This document shows, piece by piece, positions 11,098-21,124 of a DNA stretch of 64,000 bases; position 1 is the stretch's first letter; each line of letters begins with the position of its first letter. The stretch is from Ryuthela nishihirai. Its lineage: Eukaryota; Arthropoda; Arachnida; Araneae; Heptathelidae. Under the pieces are notes generated by a model. That model had not been told where the DNA came from. It made no database searches and was given only the letters and a program-made list of their open reading frames with translations. Location of the stretch: positions 33,068,001 to 33,132,000 of the forward strand of contig JAWZYU010000005.1 of NCBI GenBank assembly GCA_038380435.1, given 5' to 3'. The translations under genes were made by a program, and so were the position numbers.

Positions 11098-11592
11098 TAT
11101 ACAGGGTGAATCTGAAAAAGTGGGCAAAACTTTACGGGGTGGTATAACGCAGCTATACGAGCAATATTCGTCATAGAATGTATGGTCGGAACGCAAGCGG
11201 TGAGAAGTTAAAAGGTAGTTTTCCACTGTCACATTTAAAGAATGAACACAAGAAGGAGAGGAGATACTTCAGAAAACATTTTATTAACAGGACCGTACAC
11301 AAAGCCGCATCGTACACAAAGTGCATATCCGCCATTTCTTGGTTAGTATAACCAGCCATCCTCTCGGCAATCCACCGTAGAAATGCCGTTGGGTGCGAGG
11401 AGCCATCCTCTCGGCAATCCACCGTAGAAATGCCGTTGGGTGCGAGGACCGACCCTTTTATACCATTTCCAACGCCACCTAGCGGCTCGCCGTTTGCGTT
11501 CCGCCCATACTTTCTATGACGAATATTGCTCGTATAGCTGTGTTCTACCACCCCGTAAAGTTTTGCCCACTTTTTCAGATTCACCCTGTATA
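11098..11592. mobile_element. 495-bp element with about 100-bp terminal inverted repeats
   Basis: Left end TATACAGGGTGAATCTGA and right end TCAGATTCACCCTGTATA are inverted copies. The match continues inward about 100 bp through GTGGGCAAAACTTTACGG, CTATACGAGCAATATTCGTC and GTTCCGACC-like sequence. The interior has a perfect 47-bp tandem duplication and no long coding frame. TA at both ends fits a Tc1/mariner-type target, but the family is not certain. It is nested in the mariner fold-back. Confidence 0.85.
11354..11447. repeat. 47-bp tandem duplication
   Basis: 11354-11400 and 11401-11447 are identical (start AGCCATCCTCTCGGCAATCC). It lies inside the 495-bp inverted-repeat element, and the exact match implies a recent event. 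Confidence 0.95.
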
Positions 11593-11688
11593 GCATGCAA
11601 AAAATCGTTACTCTGTTCTACTCTGAATACGATACTCTGTTCGACGAGCTTAAGTGATGCACATTTGCAAACTGAAGCAGTCTCAGAA

Positions 11689-11810
11689 ATGAATCAAGTA
11701 TATGGAGAGCAGTACTTCAAATGAAGTGCAATTTTCAAATGGCACAGACGCTTCACAGATGGGCGCGATTCCGAGGATTCCAAGATCTGGACAACCAAGC
11801 ACTGTTCTCG
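11689..11810 (+). pseudogene. Mariner-like transposase N-terminal remnant
   Basis: The frame from the ATG at 11689 gives MNQVYGEQYFK, a stop, then FKWHRRFTDGRDSED and a second stop after CSRTLE. VYGE followed by WHRRFxxGRxSxED is the spacing seen around the second DNA-binding helix of mariner transposases, which bind the element ends before cut-and-paste transposition. The catalytic DD(D/E) region is absent because the sequence turns into an inverted copy at about 11790-11800. Assigned from motif pattern only. Confidence 0.5.
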
Positions 11811-12257
11811 TACACTTGAGTGATTTCTGCGACTCTCTGTGCACCACTTAAACCTCACTGAACACAGTAACGTATTCAGCGACTCAGTTTCCAAATCAGC
11901 CATAACCTGCAGAAAATCCCACTCATGAAACACCTAACTTTCCATAGCAAGAAAACGACGCACCGACTGCTGTTCTGACGTTATTTGCGGCCTTATCACA
12001 ACGTGCTTCAACTTGCACACAATACTCCCTGCCTTTGAAGAGTCGCTGTGTTCCCACATATCAATACTACGTATTAACTCGTACAAAAAGCTGCTAATTG
12101 TTGGCGATGACAGTCTACAAATTAAACGACCCACCCTCGTACATATATTCCAAATAAAGATACATTGATGATGGGCATTATTCGCAACGTTTGGTGAATA
12201 TTAAAATCTTCTAAAGTCCATTACAAATTACTTCTCTAAAATAGCCAACATTATTTT

Positions 12258-12670
12258 TCCCTATCAACTAGGGCGGGGGTGGCTCAGTCGGTAGCGCGCC
12301 AGGCTCGTAATCTGTAGTTCCCAAGTTCGAGTCCCAGCTGGGTCAGCGTTGAGATGTATCTCCGCAAATTTCCCCGCCCTGCCCACGGTCAGTAGGGGAC
12401 ACCGATGGGCTTGGAAAGGCCGCCGTCCATCGGATGGGACGTTGAGCCGTGGTCCGGTGTGCAGTAGAGCCATACCCTGTGCACGTTAAAGAACACGCTG
12501 GATGGCCTTGACGGGAGGCTACCATCTGTCTCCCAACAGCTGTTCCAGTGGGTCCCCTCCCCCAACCTTCTCTGAGCCTTCGGAGCCCATGTGACCTGGC
12601 CATTTAGCCCATGGTGTGCAAAAAAGTGCCGCTCAGAGGTAAAACAATCCAATCCAATCCCTATCAACTA
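12258..12670 (+). mobile_element. SINE-A, full length, with TSD
   Basis: The element spans 12271-12657. The perfect 13-bp TSD TCCCTATCAACTA lies at 12258-12270 and 12658-12670. The tail is AACAATCCAATCCAA, the AATCC version of the terminal repeat. Confidence 0.96.
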
Positions 12671-13326
12671 TTGACTTGAAAATTCCGATATACAAATTTC
12701 ACTAAGAAAAAAGGTTAAGGACCTCATAAGAAAGCGAAAGACCTTCCATCCATAAGTGTAGAAAATTTCTTTCTCGATTAATTCACTTTTTTTAACCGCT
12801 TCGCAACTAATCTATTCTTCACTCTGTAAAAGAGTGTACCAATTGAATTTTTTTCCCTTTTCCGTGTTAAATGGCTATTTTGTAAACGCAGAAGATTTTG
12901 TTTTATCGCGCTATTTTGTAAAGCCGCTATTTCTCTTGTTGTTGTTGTTGTTGATGCTTCTGCGAAAGATTGATCGAGCTCTCGACTATAATTTTATCGT
13001 AGCTTTTACTTAAATCTTCTTTTAGCTTAGCTCTGCTTCTGGCAGATATTATCATCTCTTGTTTTTTTTTTTGTATGTATCAAAAGAAAAGTGAAAGTCG
13101 ATTCTAATTTTTTTACGTTTTCCCTTCTGTTTTTTTTTTCTTTTTGAATCTCCCTAATGTGTTTTGCAATGAAAGTTTCTCGAGAAACTTTCTTTTCACT
13201 CTTTAATTCCTTAAAAGTGAATGAGTTGAAGAAATCTTAATCTGTCTTTATTTTACTGCAGTTTGAATCGTGGATAATATTATTCTCTGTCGTAAAAAAA
13301 ACAAGTCGATTCTCGGCTCCGTTGCT
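12671..13326. other. AT-rich unique sequence with palindrome and GTT repeat
   Basis: No gene seen. Contains TTGTTGTTGTTGTTG near 12938 and the 22-bp palindrome listed separately. Confidence 0.5.
13171..13192. repeat. Perfect 22-bp palindrome
   Basis: GAAAGTTTCTC followed immediately by its exact reverse complement, centred on CTCGAG. It lies between poly-T tracts. A dimeric protein-binding site or chance palindrome is possible; the sequence does not decide. Confidence 0.7.
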
Positions 13327-13732
13327 TAAGGTATAAATGGGGCGGGGGTGGCTCAGTCGGTAGCGCGCCAGGCTCGTAATCCATAGTTTCCAGGTTCGAG
13401 TCCCAGCTGGGTCAGCGTTGAGATTTATCTCCGCAAAAATTCCCCGCCCTGCCCACGATCAGTAGGAAACACCGATGTGCTTGGAAAGGTCGCCGTCCGT
13501 CGGATGGGACGTTAAGCCGTGGCCCCGTGTGTGGGAGAGCCATACCCTGTGCACGTTAAAGAACACGCTGGATGACCTTGACGGGAGGCTACCATCTGTC
13601 TCCCAACAGCTGTTCCAGTGGGTCCCCTCCCCCAACCTTCTCTGAGCCTTCGGGGTCCTTGTGACCTGGCCATTTAGCCCATTGTGTGCAAAAAAGTGCC
13701 GCTCAGAGGTAAAACAACCCTAAGGTATAAAT
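13327..13732 (+). mobile_element. SINE-A, full length, with TSD
   Basis: The element spans 13339-13720. The perfect 12-bp TSD TAAGGTATAAAT is at 13327-13338 and 13721-13732. The tail is minimal (AACAACCC), so a long terminal repeat is not required. Confidence 0.96.
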
Positions 13733-13884
13733 TTTAGGGGTCTTTTGTTGAAAGCATTGTTTTGGGGAGGATAATGTAATTCCCCAAATGTAATCCAGTT
13801 GCTTATGGATCTCCCTTGATATTAGGCCGTTACATTGTGTAAATAATATTAATCATCTAGAAGAAGAAATCATCAGCCGTTTGC

Positions 13885-14266
13885 GGATGAGGGTTGGCTT
13901 AGGCGGTAGTGCGCTAAGCTTGAAATCTGATATTCCCAGGTTCGAATACCAAATGGGACTGAGTTGGGAATTTTCTCCCCTAACCCCCGTTCTTTCTTCG
14001 GTAAGAAAAGAGACGCATTTGGGATTGGATATGCCGCCGTCCGTCGGATGGGACGTTGAGCCATGTTACCATGTGTGGGAGAGAGATACCCTGTTCAAGC
14101 TGAAACACATGCTGGATGGCCTCGACGGGAGACTTCTGTCTCTTAATAGCTACCCAATGGGTCCCCTCCCCCCAATCTTTTCCGAGTCCTTGAGGGTTCT
14201 AGTGACCTGGCGGTTTAGCTCATTATGTGCACAACAGTGCTGGTCAGAGGTAATCCAATGCAACCC
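13885..14266 (+). mobile_element. Old SINE-A subfamily copy
   Basis: Full-length layout, but with many differences: GGCTTAGGCGGTAGTGCGC in the A-box region, GGTTCGAATACC at the B box, a GTAAGAAAAGAGACGC body variant and tail AATCCAATGCAACCC. The variants partly recur in the copy at 42108, pointing to an ancestral subfamily. Confidence 0.8.
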
Positions 14267-14488
14267 AAAGAATTCGACTTTGTAGTTCCAATACTTAATC
14301 ATTTAGTTCATCAGTGCACAAATAAAACAAGGAATAAAGAAAAGTTTATATAGAGAGAAAAAAACCTAAATTGCGCCAAAACATTTTATAACTTTGGGAA
14401 TAGGCGTGGGGAAGAAGATTTCGATTGCACGAAGCTGCAGTCGCTCTTGGCATCATTTCTTACTTTTCCTGTTTCATTTGCATTTTTT

Positions 14489-14876
14489 GGGGCGGGGGTG
14501 GCTCAGTCGGTAGCGCGCCAGACTCGTAACCTACAGTTTCTAGGTTCGAGTCCCAGCTTGGTCAGCGTTGAGATTTATCTCCTCAAAATTCCCCGCCCTG
14601 CCCACAGTCAGTAGGGGACACCGATGGGCTTGGAAAGGCCGCCGTCCGTCGGATGGGACGTTAAGCCGTGGACCCTTGTGCGGGAGAGCCATACCCTGTG
14701 CACGTTAAAGAACACGCTGGATGGCCTTGACGAGAGGCTACCATCTATCTCCCAACAGCTGTTCCAGTGGGTCCCCTCCCCTAACCTTCTCTGAACTTTC
14801 GGGGTCCATATCACCTGGCCATTTAGCCCATGGTGTGCAAAAAAGTGCCGCTCAGAGGTAAAACAATCCAATCCAA
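14489..14876 (+). mobile_element. SINE-A, full length
   Basis: Complete copy with head GGGGCGGGGGTGGCTC and tail AACAATCCAATCCAA. Head substitutions are modest. No convincing TSD. Confidence 0.93.
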
Positions 14877-15498
14877 GCCCCCAGATTTGGCCTTGCTTAC
14901 AGATATGGCTTCCGTATAGTGCCTTTTTCTCACCGAATGTTTATCACATTATGTTTTTTAGGTATCCAACTGGAAAAAAATTATTGGTAATGCCTTAGTT
15001 AGAAGCCGAACCCCAGGTTCCGAGTTTTGACCGTTCAATTTTCATCGTCTTCTTCTTCCATTGTTGTTGTAGTCCTTCACTAAGAAAGGGCAGGATTCAT
15101 TCCCTGTTGCAGACCAGAAGGAATTAATTTTTTTGGAATATTTGTAATATAATGGCATATTAAACTGATTGGTGAATTAAAGTATTATGATTAAAACGCA
15201 AGCCATGACAATATAATCGTAAGGATGCTTATTGTAATAAAAAAAGTATCCCTTAATAAAAAGTTTCTATCCGACACTTATTTACATACCTATTGTAGAG
15301 TATTATTCGAGGCTTGGGGTACAAAAAGAATTAAATCTTAGGTGTCACAAAGGTCCGCCAGAAGCTTGTTGATCTAAACCTCAATAACGAACAAAAGTGG
15401 CAAAAATCAACGAAAAGACAACGTGAACGAGCATTAAAGTCTTTTCTAGATAGAAATCAAATCCAGCTTTGCAATTACGCACTCTAACCCCTTGACTA
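14877..15498. other. AT-rich unique sequence, no gene seen
   Basis: No open frame of note and no repeat recognised. Confidence 0.5.
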
Positions 15499-15891
15499 GG
15501 GGGGCGGGGGGGTGCTCAGTCGGTAGCGCGCCAGGCTCGTAATCTGTAGTTCTCAGGTTCGAGTCCCAGCTGGGTCAGTGTTGAGATTTATCTCCGCAAA
15601 ATTCCCCGCCCTGCTCACGGTCAGTAGGGGACACCGATGGGCTTGGAAAGGCCGCCGTCCGTCGGATGGGACGTTAAGCCGTGGCTCCGTGTGCGGGAGA
15701 GCCATACCCTGTGCACATTAAAGAACACGCTGGATGGCCTTGACGGGAGGCTACCATCTGTCTCCCAACAGCTGTTCCAGTGGGTCCCCTCCCCCAACCT
15801 TCTCTGAGCCTTCGGGGTCCATGTGACCTGGCCATTTAGCCCATGGTGTGCAAAAAAGTGCCGCTCAGAGGTAAAACAATCCAATCAATCC
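15499..15891 (+). mobile_element. SINE-A, full length
   Basis: Near-consensus body. The G-rich 5' end is slightly expanded (GGGGGGCGGGGGGGTGCTC), which disturbs the base just before the A box. Tail AACAATCCAATCAATCC. Confidence 0.93.
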
Positions 15892-17606
15892 ACTTTTAAG
15901 ATAAATTGCTTGAAATTTTAAATCTCTTTTTAAGCATTTATGGTGATTAAGTGAGATTTTTTTTTGTAACGAGATTAGATGTAATCGTCAGATCATATTA
16001 AAGCTCTAATTTAAACACTCTTCCTTTTCACCCAGGAAAACTTATATTTCTTCTGACGTTTCCATGGAGATTGATGCATATTACCAGCCACTCTTCGTGC
16101 GTTTCAAGAAATTTTAAGCATGATGGTAAATAAAGATATTTCATGACATTCCTTGTGCTCGATTCTGACACGAAAAGCTTTATAATAATGCTGTTTTGCC
16201 GTAAGTTATGTGGCAAAAAAAAAAATACACACACACCAGGACTGAAAGTAATTACTGGAGAGAGAAGTTCATATTTTCTTTCATAAGAGAATAATTGATA
16301 ATAAATTGAAAAGCCACATCATCAGACTTCCTCAGAAATTTCTTCAGTAAGCTTTTCTGCTTTTTCCGTAGGCTTCAGTTTCGGCCGAACAATTTATTTA
16401 TGACGCAGTGACAAATGTGACGTTGGGATTAAAATATACCGAAAGAATCCGGGGACCGCAGAAAAAAAAAAAGGAGAATCTATTTCCTGGATTTTAAAAT
16501 GGAAAGATTTACCGAGTATAAATTTATCAGCATTGTCTGACAGGTCCGAATGGAGTGATTCGAGTTCAGAGGAAATTACAAGGAATGCCGGAATTGGCGC
16601 ATACATTGTGGCAAGAATAGCGCGGATTGTTTTTTTTAAAGGACCGAAAAGAATCTTGAGGAATGGGAAAACGAAAGACGTAAAATATCAGAAACTAATG
16701 ACGGATCCGATGCAGAAAAGAGATGAAGAAAGAGAAAAGGATTGTTTACATTAGAAGAGAAAGAAAAAGGGAGGGGAACTTTTCTCATTGGCGGTTAGAT
16801 GCAAAGATAAAAGCGGCGATTCGAGACGAAGCAATTATGGGGAAGATAAAATACTGCACTGTGAACTAATGTCGAATAAAAACAGAAGAAATTATAATTA
16901 AGAATGCGGCGCTGGAAGAAAAAAAAAATCCTTCGCTCCATTTCGAAAAGGTAAAGATGACGAAATAAAGCGACGGAGGAGAAAAAACAAATGAAAGCTG
17001 CGAAGAAAAACGGAAGTTGAGAAGATTTTAACTATCGCGTGGGATGTTTTTAATCCTTGATAACCTTTGGTTGGTAATTAGCTGCAAATTACAGGGAAGG
17101 GAGGGGGGGCGGGGAGGGAGGAAGAAACAAAAAAAAAGCGATTCGAGGTGGAAATTAGCTTAGTCGGAACGAATCGATACCCGACAAAAGGAAAGGAAAG
17201 TGATTCCTCCCTGCCCTTGATGGCGGGAACGAAGGATTGTCGGAGACGAGGAGGAAGTGTCGCAGAGGAAGTACCAAGCTGGTGCTGTTGTGTAACCCCA
17301 ATCCGCTGTTTTCGATCTGAGGAAGAAAAGAAGGGCAAGCTCCTCGACATCTAGAGAAGGATTGAGCTCTGTCCCTTTGCTCAGATTGGCGACGAAGCTA
17401 ACGTCCTTCGATCCAGAGCACTAAGGATGGGATTCATCTATTCTCAGGATAGTACATAACGTAAACGTTATCCATATTTCATCCTTTTGCTGAATATAAT
17501 CATATCGATTTCAGCGTTATAAACAATGGCCACTGTTTTCTGATAATCAGTCTCATCTAGTGTAGAACATCTCCGATCGTGCTACCTATTATGATGTGAA
17601 CTGTGT
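15892..17606. other. Unique sequence with a purine-rich strand (about 16440-17350)
   Basis: For about 900 bp the plus strand is strongly enriched in A and G (GAAAGAAAAAGGGAGGGGA, GAGACGAGGAGGAAG). Open frames of 60-90 codons occur in both directions, none similar to known proteins. The strand bias could reflect transcription or simple-sequence history. No gene is claimed. Confidence 0.45.
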
Positions 17607-17795
17607 CGGGTGATGGAAGCTATGCTTAGTCGGTGACATACTGGCTCGTAATCTGCAGTTGTCGGGTTCGAGTTCCACCTGTGCCAGCGCTGAGTTATCT
17701 CCTCTCGAGTCATCACCCTGCTATCAGTGGAAAGGGGAAATACCACCGTATGCAGGAGAGACACATCCTGTGCACATTACTCTGCCCTGTTTAAC
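17607..17795 (+). mobile_element. Old SINE-A fragment (head and partial body)
   Basis: Keeps CTTAGTCGGT, GGCTCGTAATCTGCAGTT, B box GGTTCGAGTTCCACC and ATCCTGTGCACATTA, but part of the body is deleted and the tail is lost. Strong divergence marks it as old. Confidence 0.65.
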
Positions 17796-17928
17796 TGTGT
17801 TTTAGAGATCCTAGTTCATGAGCACTATACATGAAGTTAGTTTAGAGGCACATGTAAAAGCACTGATCTTGTGATGACCAATTACCGACCGTCAAAAGAA
17901 AAGTATAATATGATTCAATGTTATCTCT

Positions 17929-18337
17929 ACCAATCAATGTGGGGGCGGGGGTGGTTCAGTCTGTAGCGCGCAAGTCTCGTAATCTGCAGTTCCCAGGTTC
18001 GAGTCCCAGCTGGGTCAGCGTTGAGATTTATCTCCGCAAAATTCCCCGCCCTGCCCACGTCAATAGGGAACACCGAAGGGCTTGGAAAGGCCGCCGTCCG
18101 TTAATGGGACGTTAAGCCGTGGTTCGTGTGTTTGAGAGCCATACCCTGTGCACGTTAAAGAACATGCTGGATGGCCTTGACGGTAGGCTACCATCTGTCT
18201 CTCAACAGCTGTTCCAGTGGGTCACCTTCCCCAACCTTCTCTGAGCCTTCGAGGTCCTTGTGACCTGGCCATTTAGCCCATGGTGTGCAAAAAAGTGCCG
18301 CTCAGAGGTAAAACAACCCAACCCAACCAATCAATGT
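17929..18337 (+). mobile_element. SINE-A, full length, with TSD
   Basis: The element spans 17941-18325. The perfect 12-bp TSD ACCAATCAATGT is at 17929-17940 and 18326-18337. Tail AACAACCCAACCCA. A few body indels. Confidence 0.96.
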
Positions 18338-18454
18338 TAGAAGAACCTGTACCAAATTTCCATATTACATGAAATGAAATTTTCCTTGAATGCTTTTCAG
18401 GACAACTCTAACGATATTTTTTTTCATCTTACGAGTTTAGAGTATTAAATTTAA

Positions 18455-19320
18455 ACAGGGTGCATTTTGTCTCCTTTTCTCTCTAATTTGGTTATTGATT
18501 ATATTATGCGAAATTCACTGCTAGGGAAAGATTTTGGCCTTAAATGATCTGGAGATCTGAAAATATCTGATTTAGATTATGCAGAGGATTTGGTCTTGTT
18601 GGCTAATGATGTTGATGAGATGAATTCTTTCATTAGGGTTGTTTATGAGACTGGTAATAGAGTTGGTTTGGTAATAAACAGAGATAAAACTAAAGTGATG
18701 AAAATTGGTCAGGCAGATAGTCCTTCTGTCGCTCTGAATAGACAGATCGCTTCTGAATGGTTGCACCCTTGAGTAAGTGTCTCAGTTTAATTATCTTGGG
18801 AGCTATGTAACAGATACTGATGATGTGCGGAATTCGATTAACTGACGAATAGGGATTGCCACCGGGACTTTTAGGAAAATATGGAGAGTGTGGAGAAATA
18901 GACGTATACACCTAAAAACTAAAATTAGACTGTATAATATTTTGGTCTTTCTAGGGTTAGTTATGGTAGTGAAACTTGGACGCTAACAGGAAACTATCCT
19001 CTGACACGCAATCTCCTCTGAGCAGTATATTGTGCAGAGAGAGAGAGACACTCCGTTGGTTTGGTCATGTTGCCCGTATGGATAATCATAGATTAGCGAA
19101 TAGAGTAATGAATATCGTGTCTAAAGGCCTCAGAAAGAGGAGAGACTTAGGATGCGGTGGGCAGACAATGTCAAACAGGACCTTGTTAGAATTGGTGAGC
19201 AGTGACCAGATGCAGCAGATGTAGCTCAGGACAGACTTGCTTGGAGAACTAAATTGCACAGTCTGGTTGGACCTCCGTAGCCCATGGCTGCTTGAGGATG
19301 ATGATGATTAAATTTTATTG
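18455..19320 (+). pseudogene. Decayed LINE 3' end: reverse-transcriptase palm, C-terminal domain, 3' terminus
   Basis: The frame at 18457-18772 gives QGCILSPFLSNL, then DLDYAEDLVLLAND (the catalytic YADD box with D changed to E) and GLVINRDKTKVMKIG, the order of RT palm motifs B, C and D in non-LTR retrotransposons. An in-frame stop precedes the YAED. Later frames give YLGSYVT, YGSETWTLT and RWFGHVARMDNHRLANRVMN, typical of the region after RT in LINE proteins. The element ends in CCATGGCTGCTTGAGG and a short GAT-repeat tail near 19310. Stops and frameshifts make it dead. The clade is probably RTE-like or a relative, judged from the repeat tail and C-terminal motifs only. Confidence 0.85.
19270..19297 (+). 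other. LINE 3' terminus homologous to the SINE-B end
   Basis: These 28 bases align without gaps to the last 28 bases of the SINE-B body. About 21 are identical, including the terminal 11-mer GCTGCTTGAGG and the starting GACCTC. In partnered LINE/SINE pairs the shared 3' end is what the LINE reverse transcriptase recognises. Confidence 0.65.
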
Positions 19321-19665
19321 TGATACTTTAGAATTGCATTTATAATAATAAAAAATTAATTTCCATACTCATTTATGAAAACATTGCATCAAATATTTAC
19401 AATCAAATTATGAATGGAAACTACAAGAAGAAAATAAAAAGTTAACAATAAAACCAATTTTAATATCAATCAAATATCACAAGTCTTAACAAACCCGTCC
19501 AGGAAATTAAATAAGTTACATTCAAAGGAATAAATAAGCAGCACTGCTGGATAACTAAAAATTTGGCATTTAATTACGTTAAGCAAAAATTGAAATCATC
19601 CCTCTTATTTAAATATTCTCTTAGTTTATGCGTAAATATAATCCGATTGTTTTTCCCTAAGCATT
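19321..19665. other. AT-rich unique sequence, no gene seen
   Basis: Strongly AT-rich, with nothing recognisable between the LINE tail and the next SINE-A. Confidence 0.5.
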
Positions 19666-20081
19666 TCGTATCAACTAGGGGCGGGGGTGGCTCAGTAGGT
19701 AGCGCGCCAGGCTCGTAATCTTGTAGTTCCCAGGTTAGAGTCCCAGCTGGGTCAACGTTGAGACTTATCTCCGCAAAACTCCTAGCCCTGTCCACGGTCA
19801 GTAGGGGACACCGATGGGCTTGGGAAGGCAACCGTCCGTCATATGGGATGTTAAGCCGTGGTTCCGTGTACGGGAGAGCCATACCCTGTGCACGTTAAAG
19901 AACACGCTGGATGGCCTTGACTGGAAGCTAACATCTGTCTCCCAACAGCTGCTTCAGTGGGTCCCCTCCGCCAACCGTCTCTGAGCCTTCGGGGTCCTTG
20001 TGACCTGGTCGTTTAGCCCATGGTGTGCAAAAAAGTGCCGCTCCTAGGTAAAACAACGAACCAACCAATCGTATCAACTAG
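19666..20081 (+). mobile_element. SINE-A, full length, with TSD
   Basis: The element spans 19679-20068. The perfect 13-bp TSD TCGTATCAACTAG is at 19666-19678 and 20069-20081. Several substitutions (GGTTAGAGTCC destroys the B box). Tail AACAACGAACCAACCAA. Confidence 0.95.
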
Positions 20082-20488
20082 TAATGAATGAAACATTTTT
20101 TGAGCAAGGTAGGAAATTTGCTTCTGACAGACAGTTTTTTTTACTTTCGGGACAACGTATATTGTCTCCTTTTCTCTCGAATAATACGAGTAGCTTTAAT
20201 TCAAACCACTGAGAATTGTTTTAAAGAAATAGTATTTGACTTTATTAGACACTATCCTCCGACATTTCCATGTTACGTGAGTGTAAAGCCACATTCAAAG
20301 CATCCTAAATTTGAAAATAAGCTTTTTAAGAAAAAATGTTTCAGAAGACAAATTATTGTGTGTTTTTTTAAATAAATTTTCTCAAGTAAGAAAAGTTGCA
20401 GTTAAATGCTTTAACTTTCAAAATTCGTTAAATATTAGAAAGCTTTGAGTGCAGCTTTCTATTTACATTGAAGTTTCAAATAACTTTG
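20082..20488. other. AT-rich unique sequence, no gene seen
   Basis: A 95-codon plus-strand open frame is present but is Phe/Lys-rich and resembles no family. Judged fortuitous. Confidence 0.5.
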
Positions 20489-21124
20489 GAAGGGGTGGGA
20501 TTGTTACGTAGAAAGCGCGCTAGGCTCATAGTGTGAGGTTACCAGGTTCGAGCCCCACCTGTGCTAGCATTGAGATTCATCTCTGCTAAATTACCCTTAC
20601 CCTCGTGAGTAGGAGACCCCAATGGGCTTGGAAAGACCGCCATCCGTCGGATGGGGGGCGGGGGTGGCTCAGTCGGTAGCGCGCCAGGCTCGTAATCTGT
20701 AGTTCCCAGGTTCGAGCCCCAGCTGGGTCAGCGTTGAGATTTATCTCCGCAAAATTCCCCGCCCTGCGAACGGTCAGTAGGGGACACCGATGGGCTTGGA
20801 AAGGCCGTCGGATGGGACGTTAAGCTGTGGATCCGTGTGCGGGAGAGCCGACCCTGTGCACGTTAAAGAACACGCTGGATGGTCTTGACGGGAGGCTACC
20901 ATCTGTCTCCCAACAGCTGTTCCGGTGGGTCCCCTCCCCCAACCTTCTCTGAGCCTTCGGGGTCCATGTGACCTGGCCATTTAGCCCATGGTGTGCAAAA
21001 AAGTGCCGCTCAGAGGTAAAACAACCCAACCCTGTCAGACCTCTGTGGCAAGCAGCTGCTTGAGGGGGTATTTTTATTTTTTTATGCAAAAAAAATGCCG
21101 CTCAGAGGTAAAACAGCCTAACCC
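20489..21124 (+). mobile_element. Mosaic: old SINE-A, young SINE-A (20654-21031), SINE-B end, SINE-A tail
   Basis: 20489-20653 is an old SINE-A head and body ending at GTCGGATGG. A full young copy follows at 20654-21031, missing about 14 bp of the body. 21032-21084 is a SINE-B 3' end (CTGTCAGACCTCTGTGGCAAG to the T-rich tail), and 21085-21124 is a second SINE-A tail. No TSD bounds the young copy, so recombination between SINEs is more likely than simple nesting. Confidence 0.85.

Larger units (their letters stand above)
10295..12141. mobile_element. Inverted pair of mariner-like 5' halves (fold-back), interrupted
   Basis: The left arm (10295-10500) and right arm (minus strand, 12141 down to about 11940) share TCGTTTAATT, an AATTAGCAGC block, TTTTTGTACGA and GTGTGCAAGTTGAA in order. 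Further inward, plus 11660-11720 and minus 11870-11800 align again. Plus 11689-11800 translates, with stops, to VYGEQ and FKWHRRFTDGRDSED, the pattern of the mariner transposase N-terminal helix-turn-helix region. The right end shows ACGAGGGTGGGTCG beside TA-rich DNA, a plausible mariner terminus. The left part is interrupted by a SINE-B dimer and the centre by an inverted-repeat element. Neither half can encode an enzyme. Confidence 0.6.

Noticed and set aside
14608..14871. An 87-codon open frame on the strand opposite SINE-A, recurring nearly intact in at least eight copies
   Set aside because: It spans the SINE body from near the tail to the GGGGACACCG region and is open because the young copies are near-identical. 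Old copies lose it by stops and frameshifts. No start context or family similarity supports a protein.
14489..14876. Functional tRNA-Thr gene in the SINE-A heads
   Set aside because: The acceptor stem does not close, the T-stem pairs poorly, and the sequence continues into the SINE body, so these are pol III promoters of retroposons.
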